A stretch of 64,000 bases of DNA from Falsiroseomonas sp051859025 (GTDB taxonomy: Bacteria; Pseudomonadota; Alphaproteobacteria; Acetobacterales; Acetobacteraceae): assembly GCF_051859025.1 (NCBI RefSeq), contig NZ_JBHYGL010000034.1, positions 1 through 64,000 on the forward strand. The letters run 5' to 3'. The notes under the pieces are model-generated. The model worked only from the letters and a program-made list of their open reading frames with translations, had not been told where the DNA came from and ran no database searches. Below, piece after piece: positions 36,790 to 45,266 of the stretch; position 1 is the stretch's first letter, and each line of letters opens with the position of its first letter. The translations under genes and the position numbers were made by a program.

Positions 36790-36866
36790 CGGTGACGCCG
36801 GGTCTCAAGACCGTCACCTGACTACAACGCCGGGCCTCAGGATCACCGCCTGAGGCCCGGCCCCGG
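36771..36866 (+). repeat. three tandem 32-bp units at the 3' end of carD
   Basis: Unit 1 (36771-36802) contains the last codons and stop of carD (TCTCAAGACCGTCACCTGAC). Unit 2 (36803-36834) repeats the same 20 bases exactly and ends CGCCGGG like unit 1. Unit 3 (from 36835) is diverged (CCTCAGGATCACCGCCTGA). The duplication therefore creates extra copies of the carD end and stop in the 3' untranslated region. Confidence 0.85.
36829..36861 (+). terminator. perfect 13-bp hairpin between carD and cysD
   Basis: GCCGGGCCTCAGG (36829-36841) pairs completely with CCTGAGGCCCGGC (36849-36861) around a seven-base loop, 40 bp after the carD stop. There is no T-run, so termination would need help; it may instead protect the carD transcript 3' end. 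It ends 18 bp before the cysD start. Confidence 0.6.
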
Positions 36867-36879
36867 AGCCCCCCGGACC

Positions 36880-37800
36880 ATGCCCGACGCCCAACCCAGC
36901 CGCCTGTCGCCCCATCTCCGGCGCCTGGAGGCCGAGGGCATCGCCATCATCCGGGAAACCGCGGCCAGCTTCCGCAATCCCGTCCTGCTCTATTCCATCG
37001 GCAAGGACAGCAGCGTCGTCCTGCACATGGCGATGAAGGCCTTCGCCCCGGGCAAGCCGCCCTTCCCCCTGCTGCACATCGCGACGGGCTGGGACTTCAA
37101 GGCGATGCTCGAATTCCGGGACCGCCGCGTGGCCGAACTCGGCCTGACCTGCATCGTCCACACCAACCCCGATGGCCTGGCGCGCGGCATCGGGCCCCTC
37201 ACCCACGGCTCCCAGCTCCACATGAACGTCATGGGGACGGAGGCGCTGAAACAGGCGCTGGACGCGCATGGCTTCGACGCCGCCCTGGGCGGCGCCAGGC
37301 GGGATGAGGAGAAGGCGCGGGCCAAGGAACGCGTCTTCAGCCACCGCACCGCCGGCCATGCCTGGGAACCGCGCAACCAGCGGCCGGAACTCTGGGGCCT
37401 CTACAACACCCGCCTGAACCCCGGTGAGGGGATGCGCGTCTTCCCCCTCTCCAACTGGACCGAATTCGACGTCTGGGACTACATCGCGGCGGAGGACATC
37501 CCGGTGGTCCCCCTCTATTTCGCCGCCGAACGGCCCATGGTCCGCCGCTCCGGCGCCCTCATCATGCGCGACGACGACCGCATGGCGCTGGAACCCGGGG
37601 AGGCGGTGGAACCGATGTGGGTCCGCTTCCGCACCATGGGCGACTGGCCCCTGACCGGCGCCCATGAAAGCCGGGCGGAGACCATCGACCAAGTGCTGGC
37701 CGAAATCCGCGACAGCCGGAAAAGTGAACGCGAGGGCCGCCTGATCGACAGCGACCAGGAAGCCTCCATGGAACGCAAAAAACGCGAAGGGTATTTTTGA
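36880..37800 (+). CDS. cysD: sulfate adenylyltransferase subunit CysD
   Basis: 306 residues of the PAPS reductase/ATP-sulfurylase small-subunit family. The PP-loop is LLYSIGKDSSVVLH near residue 40, and the family-typical C-terminus MERKKREGYF and SDQEASMERKK are present. CysD with the GTPase CysN makes adenosine 5'-phosphosulfate for assimilation. No cysN or cysC gene is adjacent: carD lies upstream and a convergent thpR downstream, so CysN must be elsewhere or this is a relative with a changed role. ATG 36880 lies just beyond the carD hairpin. Confidence 0.93.
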   Translation: MPDAQPSRLSPHLRRLEAEGIAIIRETAASFRNPVLLYSIGKDSSVVLHMAMKAFAPGKPPFPLLHIATGWDFKAMLEFRDRRVAELGLTCIVHTNPDGLARGIGPLTHGSQLHMNVMGTEALKQALDAHGFDAALGGARRDEEKARAKERVFSHRTAGHAWEPRNQRPELWGLYNTRLNPGEGMRVFPLSNWTEFDVWDYIAAEDIPVVPLYFAAERPMVRRSGALIMRDDDRMALEPGEAVEPMWVRFRTMGDWPLTGAHESRAETIDQVLAEIRDSRKSEREGRLIDSDQEASMERKKREGYF

Positions 37801-37867
37801 TAGGCTGCCGCGGGCCAGTCACCAGGCGGGCCGCCCGGGCCCCGCAACGCTCACCAGCCGTTGTCGA

Positions 37868-38404
37868 TCACGCCAACTCGTATTCCACTTCCGGCACGTA
37901 ATGCGCGGCCTCCTTCCCGAGGAAGGAGGAGAAGAGAGTAAAATGCTCCACGGTCACGGGGGGCGTGCGGAACAGGCTGTGGGCCTGGACGAAGCCGATC
38001 AGCTTGTGCGTCTCCGCCCGGTCCGTCCGCGCCAGCGTCACATGGGGGGCGAAGCGCCGGCGCTCGGGCTCCAGCCCGATCCGCTGCATGGCGGTTTCCA
38101 CCTTGTTCTGCAGGCGGGTCAGGGCGTCCGACCGCTCCGCCGTCACATGCAGGGACTGGATCCGGCCCGCCTTCTCGAAGGTGCCGACGCCGGCCAGCGC
38201 CAGGTCGAAGCGCGGGCATCGGATGGCGGCCAGCGCCGTGTCCACCTCCTCCGCCTGCCAGCCCTGCACCTCCCCGATGAAGCGCAGCGTGAGGTGGTAA
38301 TTCTCCGGCGGCACCCACCGGGCACCCGGTATGCCCCCGGACAGGGCCGATAGCTGGGCCTTGACCAGGGAGGGGAGGGAGAGGGCAACGAACAGACGCA
38401 GCAT
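37868..38404 (-). CDS. thpR: RNA 2',3'-cyclic phosphodiesterase ThpR (2H family)
   Basis: 178 residues. The two HxTx motifs of the 2H phosphoesterase fold are HLTL (His37) and HVTL (His121), with a family-typical MLRLFVALSLPSLVKAQLSA start. It opens 2',3'-cyclic phosphates on RNA ends; older annotations call it 2'-5' RNA ligase. It is convergent with cysD and follows tesA on the same strand after 36 bp. Confidence 0.92.
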   Translation of the reverse strand: MLRLFVALSLPSLVKAQLSALSGGIPGARWVPPENYHLTLRFIGEVQGWQAEEVDTALAAIRCPRFDLALAGVGTFEKAGRIQSLHVTAERSDALTRLQNKVETAMQRIGLEPERRRFAPHVTLARTDRAETHKLIGFVQAHSLFRTPPVTVEHFTLFSSFLGKEAAHYVPEVEYELA

Positions 38405-38440
38405 CGGCAGGCGCTCCGAATCCGGGGCAGCCCCAGCGGA

Positions 38441-39115
38441 CTACAAAGGCCGCACCCGGTCCAGTAGCGTTTCGATGGCAGGAAGGATGCGCTCCGCCAG
38501 CAATTGTGCGCCCCGTGCGGTGGGGTGGATGCGGTCCGGCTGGTTGAGCGCGGGGTCGCCGGCGATGCCTTCCAGCAGGAAGGGGTAGAACACGATATCG
38601 GGACGGTCCCGCGCCAGATCGCTGAACACCGCCGCGAATTCCCGGCCGTATTCGGCGCCGAGGTTGGGCGGCGCGATCATGCCCGCCAGCAGCACCGGCA
38701 GGCGGCGCTGGGCCAGCGCATCCAGGATCGCGACCAGGTTGCCCCGCATCTGCGTGGGCGTCAGGCCGCGCAGCCCGTCATTGCCGCCGAGCGCCACGAT
38801 CACGGCATGGGGCCGGTCCGCCAGCGCCCATTCCAGCCGCGCGCGGCCGCCCGCCGTGGTGTCGCCGGACACGCCGGCATCCAGCAGGCGCACATTGCGC
38901 CCCTTGGCCCGCAGCAGCGCCTCGATCCGCGCCGGCGGGCCTTCTCCCCGCGCCAGGCCGAAGCCCGCGGTGATGCTGTCCCCCAGCATCAGCAGGCGGA
39001 TTTCCTGTCCCTGTGCTACCGCAGGGCGCGCCGCCAGCAACAATCCGCAACCTGCCATGGCCTTTTGCAGCGCAGCGCGGCGCCCATATCGGGCCAAACC
39101 TTGCGAGGACTTCAT
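38441..39115 (-). CDS. tesA: periplasmic GDSL arylesterase/lysophospholipase TesA
   Basis: 224 residues with a signal peptide (two Arg near residue 12, then AALQKAMAGCGLLLAARPAV). The SGNH hydrolase blocks are block I LGDSITAG (Ser47), the Gly block SGDTTAGG, LGGNDGLRG and the late DRIHPTARG. It hydrolyses acyl esters in the periplasm. Its ATG at 39115 shares the sequence CATG with the start of the divergent ABC gene. An ATG 19 codons inside would destroy the signal peptide; a TTG at codon 7 is possible. Confidence 0.9.
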   Translation of the reverse strand: MKSSQGLARYGRRAALQKAMAGCGLLLAARPAVAQGQEIRLLMLGDSITAGFGLARGEGPPARIEALLRAKGRNVRLLDAGVSGDTTAGGRARLEWALADRPHAVIVALGGNDGLRGLTPTQMRGNLVAILDALAQRRLPVLLAGMIAPPNLGAEYGREFAAVFSDLARDRPDIVFYPFLLEGIAGDPALNQPDRIHPTARGAQLLAERILPAIETLLDRVRPL

Positions 39116-39824
39116 GTCAGATCCCCAGGCACTGGTGTCGGCGAACGGCCTCGTCTTCACCGCCGCCGCCGCCTCCGGCCCCGTCCATGTGCTCCGCGGC
39201 GTCGACCTCAGCGTCGGCGCGGGGGAGGCTGTGGGCATCGTCGGTCCCTCGGGGTCAGGCAAGACATCGCTCCTCATGCTGCTGGCGGGGCTGGAACGCC
39301 CCACCGCGGGCAGCCTCCAGGTCGCGAACCAGGACCTGAAGGCGATGGACGAGGACGCCCTCGCCCGCTTCCGTCGGGACGAAGTGGGGATCGTCTTCCA
39401 GGCCTTCCACCTCATCCCCACCATGTCGGCGCTTGAGAATGTGGCGATGCCGCTGGAATTCGCGGGGCGGCGTGATGCCTTCGACCGCGCGGCGGCGGCG
39501 CTGAAGGATGTTGGACTCGGCCATCGCCTGGACCACTACCCCGGCCAGATGTCGGGCGGCGAGCAGCAGCGCGTGGCGCTGGCCCGCGCCGTGGTGGCGG
39601 AACCGCGGCTGATCCTGGCGGATGAGCCGACCGGCAACCTGGACCGCGCCACGGGCGGCGTCGTGATGGACCTGCTCTTCGGGCTGCGGGAGCGCCTCGG
39701 CACCACCCTCATCCTCATCACCCATGACCCCGCGCTGGCGGAGCGTTGCGGCAGGCAGGTGCGGATGGAGGATGGCCGCATCACAAATGACAGCGGCAAC
39801 GGCCTGCGCATGGCGGCGGAATAG
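39114..39824 (+). CDS. ybbA: ABC transporter ATP-binding protein YbbA (LolD-like)
   Basis: 236 residues of the MacB/LolD ATPase class. Walker A GPSGSGKTS, Q-loop VFQAFHLIPT, signature MSGGEQQRVALARA and Walker B LILADEPTGNLD are all present. It pairs with the very large permease that follows 4 bp later. The tesA-ybbA-ybbP neighbourhood matches that of Escherichia coli. Start ATG 39114 has GAGGA five bases upstream, but that ribosome site lies inside the tesA frame on the other strand. Confidence 0.93.
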   Translation: MSDPQALVSANGLVFTAAAASGPVHVLRGVDLSVGAGEAVGIVGPSGSGKTSLLMLLAGLERPTAGSLQVANQDLKAMDEDALARFRRDEVGIVFQAFHLIPTMSALENVAMPLEFAGRRDAFDRAAAALKDVGLGHRLDHYPGQMSGGEQQRVALARAVVAEPRLILADEPTGNLDRATGGVVMDLLFGLRERLGTTLILITHDPALAERCGRQVRMEDGRITNDSGNGLRMAAE

Positions 39825-39828
39825 GCCC

Positions 39829-42342
39829 ATGCTGACCCATGTCCGCCAGGGCTTCCGCCTGGCGCGGCGGGAATTGCGGGGCGGCTTCGCCTCGCTCCGC
39901 ATCGTCCTCGCCTGCCTGGCGCTGGGCGTCGCCGCCATCACCGCCGTCGGCACGCTGCAATCCGCCACCAAGGCCGGGCTGGCCGCCGATGGCGCCCGGC
40001 TGCTGGGCGGCGATGTGGAGGTCCGCGTCGCCTACCGCCCCCTGTCGCGGGAAGCCCTGGACTGGGCCACCAGCCGCGGCGCCCGCGTCTCCGAGGTGAT
40101 CGAGATGCGCGCCATGGCCGTGGCCCCCAACGGCGAACGCAGCCTGGTGGAGTTGAAGGCGGTGGATGCCGCCTGGCCGCTGATCGGCGACTTCTCCACC
40201 GTCACGGGCGCGACGCTCGCCCCCCAGGCCGGCCGCCCCGCCGTGGCGCTGGAAGCCTCCGTCGTCGATCGACTCGGCATCAATCCTGGCGAGGCGATCC
40301 GCATCGGGGAGGCCAGCTTCACCTTCATCGGCACCATCGCGCAGGAACCGGACCGGGTGGCGAGCCCCGCCGTGCTGGGCCCGCGCGCGCTGATCCTGGC
40401 GCAATCCCTGCCCGCCACGGGCCTGGTGCAGCCGGGATCGCTGGTGAACTACGACACCCGCGCCCTGCTGCCGCCGGGGACCGAGGCCCGCAGCTTCGGC
40501 CGCGCCTGGCAGGCCGCGATGGGCGATGGTGGCTGGCGCGTCCGCTATTCGGACCAGGCGGAGCCGGGGGTGAACCGCTTCCTGGACCGCGCCGCGGCCT
40601 TCCTGACGCTGGCGGGCCTCACCGCCCTGCTGGTGGGTGGCATCGGAGTCGCCACCGGCGTACGCGCCTGGCTGGAGGCCCGTGGCCGCACCATCGCGAC
40701 GCTGCGCTGCCTCGGCGCGCCATCGGGCACCATCCTGGCCACCTACCTGATCCAGGTGCTGGTGCTGGCGGCGATCGGCATCGCCATCGGCCTCGTCGTG
40801 GGGTCCGGCGTGACGTGGCTGGCGGCGCAGGCGCTGGCCGGCGCGCTGCCGGTGCCGCCCAGGCTCGGCTTCTACCCCGGCGCGCTGGGGCTGGCGGCGC
40901 TGTATGGGCTGCTGACGGCGCTGGCCTTCGCGCTCTGGCCGCTCGGCCGCGCGCAGCGCATCCCGGGGGCGGCGCTGTTCCGGGACCTCGTCACCGCCAA
41001 TCCGGGCTGGCCGTCCCGCCCGATCCTGCTGGCGAACCTGCTGGCGGCGCTGGCGCTGGTGGCGCTGGTGGTGGGCACGGCGGAACAGCCGAAATTCGCG
41101 CTCGGCTTCTGCGGCGGCGCGGCGGTGACGCTGCTGCTGTTCCGGCTCGGCGCCACCGGCCTCATGCGCTTCGCGCGGGGGCTGCGCGGTATCCGGCGCC
41201 CGGCCTTCCGCCTCGGCCTCGCCAACCTCCATCGCCCCGGCGCGCCGACGCCGACCATGCTGGTGGCACTCGGCATCGGCCTGACGACGCTGGCCGCCAT
41301 CGCGACGATCGAGGGCAATCTCCGCGCCCAGTTGGCGGACCAGCTGCCGCGCGCCGCCCCCAGCTTCTTCTTCATCGACATCCAGAACGACCAGGCGGAG
41401 GAATTCGACCGCATCGCCCGCGCCCAGGCCGGCGTCGACGATGTCCGCCGCGTGCCCTCGCTCCGGGCGCGCGTCGTGGCCGTGAACGGCACGCCGGCGG
41501 AGCAGGTGAACGCGACCGAGGAGACGCGCTGGGCGCTGCGCGGCGACCGCGGCCTGACCTATGCCGCGACCCCGCCGGAGGGCACGCGCCTGGTGGAGGG
41601 CCAGTGGTGGCCGGCCGACTACAGCGGCCCGCCCTTGGTGTCCTTCGACGCCGCCATCGCCCGCGGCTGGGGCATCGGCATCGGCGCCACCCTCACCGTG
41701 AATGTCCTCGGCCGCGACATCGACCTGAAGATCGCGAGCCTGCGGGAGATCCAGTGGCGCGGCCTCGGCATCAACTACGTCATGGTGGCGTCGCCCGGGC
41801 TGCTCTCCGCCGCGCCGCACACCCACATCGCGACGGTCCGCAGCGACGCGGCGCAGGAGGTTTCGGTGCTGCGCGCCATCACCGATGCCTTCCCCAACGT
41901 CTCCGGCATCCGGGTGCGGGATGCGCTGGAAGCGGTGGCGGGGCTGCTGTCCCGCGTCGGCGTGGCACTCCAGGCCACGTCATCGGTCACGCTGCTGGCG
42001 GGGATGCTGGTGCTGGCCGGCGCGGTCGCCGCGGGTCAGCGGGCGCGGGTGCGGGATGCCGTCATCCTCAAGACCATCGGCGCCACGCGCAGCCAGATCC
42101 GGGGCGCCTGGCTGGTGGAATTCGGGCTGCTCGGCCTGGTGGCGGGGCTGCTGGCGGCGGCGGCGGGCTCCGCGGCTTCCTGGGCCGTCATGAACTTCGT
42201 CATGAACGCGCCCTGGGTCTTCCTGCCGGGGACGCTGGCGGTGACGGTGGCGGGCTGCGTGCTGCTGACTCTCGGCCTCGGCTATATCGGCACGGCGCTG
42301 GCGCTGCGGGCGCGGCCGGCGCCGCTGTTGCGGAACGAGTAG
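39829..42342 (+). CDS. ybbP: FtsX-like permease YbbP
   Basis: 837-residue inner-membrane protein with about ten helices and two FtsX/MacB-type units (N-terminal LRIVLACLALGVAAITAVGT; middle SATSSVTLLAG-type segment near the end) separated by large periplasmic domains. It is the permease partner of YbbA. The substrate is unknown; mechanotransmission as in MacB/LolCE families is inferred. ATG at 39829 lies 4 bp after ybbA. Confidence 0.92.
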   Translation: MLTHVRQGFRLARRELRGGFASLRIVLACLALGVAAITAVGTLQSATKAGLAADGARLLGGDVEVRVAYRPLSREALDWATSRGARVSEVIEMRAMAVAPNGERSLVELKAVDAAWPLIGDFSTVTGATLAPQAGRPAVALEASVVDRLGINPGEAIRIGEASFTFIGTIAQEPDRVASPAVLGPRALILAQSLPATGLVQPGSLVNYDTRALLPPGTEARSFGRAWQAAMGDGGWRVRYSDQAEPGVNRFLDRAAAFLTLAGLTALLVGGIGVATGVRAWLEARGRTIATLRCLGAPSGTILATYLIQVLVLAAIGIAIGLVVGSGVTWLAAQALAGALPVPPRLGFYPGALGLAALYGLLTALAFALWPLGRAQRIPGAALFRDLVTANPGWPSRPILLANLLAALALVALVVGTAEQPKFALGFCGGAAVTLLLFRLGATGLMRFARGLRGIRRPAFRLGLANLHRPGAPTPTMLVALGIGLTTLAAIATIEGNLRAQLADQLPRAAPSFFFIDIQNDQAEEFDRIARAQAGVDDVRRVPSLRARVVAVNGTPAEQVNATEETRWALRGDRGLTYAATPPEGTRLVEGQWWPADYSGPPLVSFDAAIARGWGIGIGATLTVNVLGRDIDLKIASLREIQWRGLGINYVMVASPGLLSAAPHTHIATVRSDAAQEVSVLRAITDAFPNVSGIRVRDALEAVAGLLSRVGVALQATSSVTLLAGMLVLAGAVAAGQRARVRDAVILKTIGATRSQIRGAWLVEFGLLGLVAGLLAAAAGSAASWAVMNFVMNAPWVFLPGTLAVTVAGCVLLTLGLGYIGTALALRARPAPLLRNE

Positions 42343-42363
42343 GTCTCGGGCTTCATCGGGGGC

Positions 42364-42879
42364 ATGGACCATTTTCCCGAAGCCGCCCTTTCGGCGGACG
42401 ATGCCGCCCGCCTCCGCCACGCCTATGCCCTGGCCGGCAAGGCGCGGGCGCGGGGCGACCGCCCCTTCTCCGCCGTGGTGGTCGCCGCCGATGGCGCCAT
42501 CCTGGCGGAGGGGCTGTCCACCCAGGGGGCGGGCGGCGGCGGCACGCTCGCCCACAGCGAGATGAATGCCTGCCAGGCCGTGATCGCCGCCGGCATCCCC
42601 CGCGCCACCTTGCGGGCGGCCACCATCTATTCCTCGGGCGAGCCCTGTTCCATGTGCTCCTCCGCCATCTTCTACACCGGCATCGGCAGGGTGGTTTACG
42701 GCCTGTCCGCCGCCGCCATCCTGCATCTGCGAAACGCCCAGCCCCATACCGCCGGCCTCAACCTCTCCTGCCGCGCGGTGCTGGCGACGGCGGCCGAGTC
42801 GGTGGAGGTGGTGGGCCCGGCGCTGGAGGCCGAGGGCGCCGTCCCCCACCAGGGCTACTGGGTACAGGGCGCGGCGTAG
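42364..42879 (+). CDS. nucleoside deaminase (cytidine/deoxycytidylate deaminase family)
   Basis: 171 residues. The zinc site HSE (His64, Glu66) and PCSMC (Cys95, Cys98) are complete, so the enzyme should be active. The family includes guanine deaminase, TadA-like tRNA deaminases and others; the length and the LSTQGAGGGGTLAHSEMNAC context do not settle the substrate. ATG 42364, 21 bp after ybbP. The next gene has its own promoter. Confidence 0.88.
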   Translation: MDHFPEAALSADDAARLRHAYALAGKARARGDRPFSAVVVAADGAILAEGLSTQGAGGGGTLAHSEMNACQAVIAAGIPRATLRAATIYSSGEPCSMCSSAIFYTGIGRVVYGLSAAAILHLRNAQPHTAGLNLSCRAVLATAAESVEVVGPALEAEGAVPHQGYWVQGAA

Positions 42880-42944
42880 GGCGCCTCCGTACCAGATTCT
42901 ACAGCCCGCAGCCCGGGACGCCGCGGAAGACCGCGCCGTGCGGG

Positions 42945-42974
42945 TTGATCTGGATTACGAAAACTCCATATGAT
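42945..42974 (+). promoter_or_regulatory. sigma-70 type promoter of the Bax-inhibitor-1 gene
   Basis: TTGATC (42945-42950) and TATGAT (42969-42974) are separated by 18 bp, a good -35/-10 pair in an unusually A/T-rich patch. It is about 50 bp before the Shine-Dalgarno GGAGG of the BI-1 gene. Confidence 0.7.
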
Positions 42975-43025
42975 GGCGCATGCCGGGGCGGCTCTCACCC
43001 TCGCCCCGCAGGAGGTTTAGCAACC

Positions 43026-43823
43026 ATGGCTTTCGGTCCCGACAACCGCTTTCAGACGGGCACGTCGGCCTGGACCCAGCCCTTCGGGCGGTCCGCGGCC
43101 GTTGATCAGGCGCAGCTCGACGAAGGGCTGCGGAGCTACATGCTGCGCGTCTACAACTGGATGGCCTCCGGCCTCCTGATGACCGGCATCGTGGCCTACC
43201 TGATCTCGTCGAACCCCGACGTGGCCGCGCTGTTCTACCAGGTCGTCCGCGGTCCGCGCGGCGTCAGCACCGTGCCGACCATCCTCGGCTGGGTCGCGAT
43301 GTTCGCCCCGCTCGCCTTCATCCTGGTGCTGTCCTTCGGCATCAACCGGATGAGCAAGACGACGGCGCAGGCGCTGTTCTGGGTCTTCTGCGCCGTGATG
43401 GGCGCGTCGATGTCCAACATCTTCGCGATCTACACGGGCGCCTCCATCGCCTCGACCTTCTTCATCACGGCGGCGATGTTCGGCTCGGTCAGCCTCTACG
43501 GCTACACGACCAAGGCGGACCTGACCCGGATGGGCAGCTTCATGATGATGGGCCTGATCGGCATCATCATCGCGGGCCTGGTGAACATGTTCATCCAGTC
43601 CTCCGCCCTGCACTTCGCGATCAGCGTCATCGGCGTGGTGGTCTTCGTCGGCCTCACCGCCTACGACACGCAGCGGATCAAGGCGGACTACCTGGAATAC
43701 GCCTATGCCGAAGGCACGGATGAAGCCGGCAAGCGCAGCGTCTTCGACGCGCTCGGCCTCTACCTGAACTTCGTCAACATCTTCCAGCTGCTGCTGCAGT
43801 TCGTCGGCGTCCGCCGCGAATAG
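43026..43823 (+). CDS. Bax inhibitor-1/YccA family membrane protein
   Basis: 265 residues, seven hydrophobic segments after a soluble N-terminus (MAFGPDNRFQTGTSAWTQPF). The family features GLTAYDTQRIKADYLEYA near the C-terminus and FDALGLYLNFVNIFQLLLQF are clear. Bacterial BI-1 proteins are pH-gated Ca2+ leak channels or partners of FtsH; which applies here is not shown. ATG 43026 has GGAGG upstream and its own promoter at 42945. Confidence 0.94.
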   Translation: MAFGPDNRFQTGTSAWTQPFGRSAAVDQAQLDEGLRSYMLRVYNWMASGLLMTGIVAYLISSNPDVAALFYQVVRGPRGVSTVPTILGWVAMFAPLAFILVLSFGINRMSKTTAQALFWVFCAVMGASMSNIFAIYTGASIASTFFITAAMFGSVSLYGYTTKADLTRMGSFMMMGLIGIIIAGLVNMFIQSSALHFAISVIGVVVFVGLTAYDTQRIKADYLEYAYAEGTDEAGKRSVFDALGLYLNFVNIFQLLLQFVGVRRE

Positions 43824-43852
43824 CAATCCGCACCCGGAAGGGGCCTGAGATG

Positions 43853-43891
43853 GCGGCGCGCATCCCCCGGGGTGCGCGCCGCTTCCGTTTT
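43853..43891 (+). terminator. intrinsic terminator after the BI-1 gene
   Basis: GCGGCGCGCA (43853-43862) pairs perfectly with TGCGCGCCGC (43873-43882), followed by TTCCGTTTT. It starts 30 bp after the stop. Its position argues against the ATG at 43850 as a start of the next gene. Confidence 0.85.
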
Positions 43892-43918
43892 GGGGTGCCG
43901 CGATGCTATGGCACCGCC

Positions 43919-44317
43919 GTGCGCCTGCGACCCGCCCTGATCCGCCTGCTGACCATCCTGCTGCTGCTGCAGTGGGGCACGGCATTCGGCCATTGCCTGC
44001 GCATGGCATCCCCGGAAGCGCTGCTCCACCTGGAGATCTGCACGCCGGACGGCATCCAGCGCTTGGCGATGCCCATCGCGGCCGATCCGACGGGTGAGGA
44101 TGGCGCGGACCCCGCCACCCCCGTGCCCGCCCATCCGGCCGCGGGCATCTGCCCCGTCTGCGCCGGCCCCGCCACGGTGGCCCTGCCGCCGCCGCCCGTC
44201 AGCCTGGTCGCACCGCTGCTGCTGGTGCAGGCGCCGCAGCCGCCGGCGCCTTCCACCCCCAGCCCGGCACCACCGCCGCGCTGCCAGCCCCAGCCCCGGG
44301 CGCCACCGACCTCCTGA
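43919..44317 (+). CDS. DUF2946-like secreted protein of a copper cluster
   Basis: About 132 residues from GTG 43919. A signal peptide (ALIRLLTILLLLQWGTAFG) is followed by short His/Cys motifs (HCLRMAS, LEICTPDGIQ) and GICPVCAG, a pattern seen in DUF2946-type proteins next to copper genes. The rest is Pro-rich. An ATG at 43850 with GGAAGGGG gives a longer frame, but this start lies in the BI-1 terminator, so GTG is preferred. It precedes YcnI- and PCuAC-like genes. The function is probably periplasmic copper handling, by context only. Confidence 0.6.
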   Translation: MRLRPALIRLLTILLLLQWGTAFGHCLRMASPEALLHLEICTPDGIQRLAMPIAADPTGEDGADPATPVPAHPAAGICPVCAGPATVALPPPPVSLVAPLLLVQAPQPPAPSTPSPAPPPRCQPQPRAPPTS

Positions 44318-44375
44318 ACCCCGTCCATGCCCGCCGGCCCCGCGCCGGCATGCCCAACGGCTTCAGGAACCCATC

Positions 44376-44891
44376 ATGTCCCGTTCGATCATCGCGGCCG
44401 CCACCCTCGGCCTGCTCGCTTGCCTGCCGCTCGCCGCGGAGGCCCATGTCACGCTGGAAATCCAGCAGGCCCCGCCCAATTCCACCTACCGCGCCGTCTT
44501 CCGCGTGCCCCATGGCTGCGAGGGCGCGCCCACCATCCGCGTCACCGTCCGCCTGCCGGAAGGCGTGACGGAAGCCCGCCCCATGCCCAAGGCCGGCTGG
44601 ACGCTGCGCACCGTGCCCCGCGCCACCGCCCCCGCCGCCGCAGGCCACGGCGCCGCGCCCCCGGTCGCTGAGGTGATCTGGGAGGGTGGCAGCCTTGAAG
44701 ACGCGCATTACGATGAGTTCATCGTGCGGATGCGCCTGCCCGATCGGGCCGGCGAGTTGCTCTACATTCCCGTCGTGCAGGATTGCCCGGATGGGAAGCA
44801 GGCCGCCTGGGTCGAGATCCCGGAACCCGGCCGCCGCGTGACGGACTACCGCATGCCCGCGCCGGCCCTGCGCCTGGCGCCGCGCAACTGA
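44376..44891 (+). CDS. YcnI-like copper-binding protein (DUF1775)
   Basis: 171 residues with signal peptide MSRSIIAAATLGLLACLPLA; after cleavage the mature chain would begin with or near AHVTLE, the N-terminal His of the DUF1775 copper brace. The YcnI features VPHGCEGAPTIRVTVRLPEG and the aromatic DAHYDEFIVRMRLP follow. It has no C-terminal membrane anchor, unlike Bacillus YcnI. It is second of four closely spaced genes with PCuAC. ATG 44376 follows AGGA. Confidence 0.87.
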   Translation: MSRSIIAAATLGLLACLPLAAEAHVTLEIQQAPPNSTYRAVFRVPHGCEGAPTIRVTVRLPEGVTEARPMPKAGWTLRTVPRATAPAAAGHGAAPPVAEVIWEGGSLEDAHYDEFIVRMRLPDRAGELLYIPVVQDCPDGKQAAWVEIPEPGRRVTDYRMPAPALRLAPRN

Positions 44892-44905
44892 AGGGGACCC
44901 GGACC

Positions 44906-45256
44906 ATGGACCAGACCCGCCGCCTGCTGCCGCTCGCCGCCCTCGCCGCCGCTGGGGCAGCCAGCCTCGCCCCACGCCCCGCCGCCGCCTGCGATGCGGA
45001 GGCGATGGAAGCCCACCTCACCGCCGTCTGCGACGGCGCGCTGGAACCCGCCCGCCAGGCCCTCGCCGCCGCAATGGAACACGCGACGGCGGAGGAACGG
45101 ATGGCGATGCAGCGCGCGCTGACCATCGCCAACAACACCTGCACCACCGGCGATCCCGTCGCCGGCGCCCGCATCGCCGCCAACCTGGCGCGCCTCGCGG
45201 GCCGGATCGAAGGCCGCGCCGGCGTGCAGAGCCTGACACTCGACCTGCTGGGCTGA
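44906..45256 (+). CDS. hypothetical secreted four-helix-like protein in the copper cluster
   Basis: 116 residues with signal peptide (LLPLAALAAAGAASLAPRPA, cleavage around AAA). The mature part has three cysteines (ACDAEA, AVCDGA, NNTCTTGD) and is predicted mainly helical. I do not recognise it. ATG 44906 has GAAGGGG upstream, 14 bp after the YcnI-like gene and 10 bp before PCuAC. Cotranscription with two copper proteins suggests a periplasmic role in the same process, which is inference. Confidence 0.68.
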   Translation: MDQTRRLLPLAALAAAGAASLAPRPAAACDAEAMEAHLTAVCDGALEPARQALAAAMEHATAEERMAMQRALTIANNTCTTGDPVAGARIAANLARLAGRIEGRAGVQSLTLDLLG

Positions 45257-45266
45257 GGGGAACACC

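Noticed and set aside
43850..43918. ATG start at 43850 for the DUF2946-like gene
   Set aside because: It has a fair ribosome site but lies at the edge of the perfect terminator hairpin of the BI-1 gene, and the added residues precede the signal peptide without purpose.
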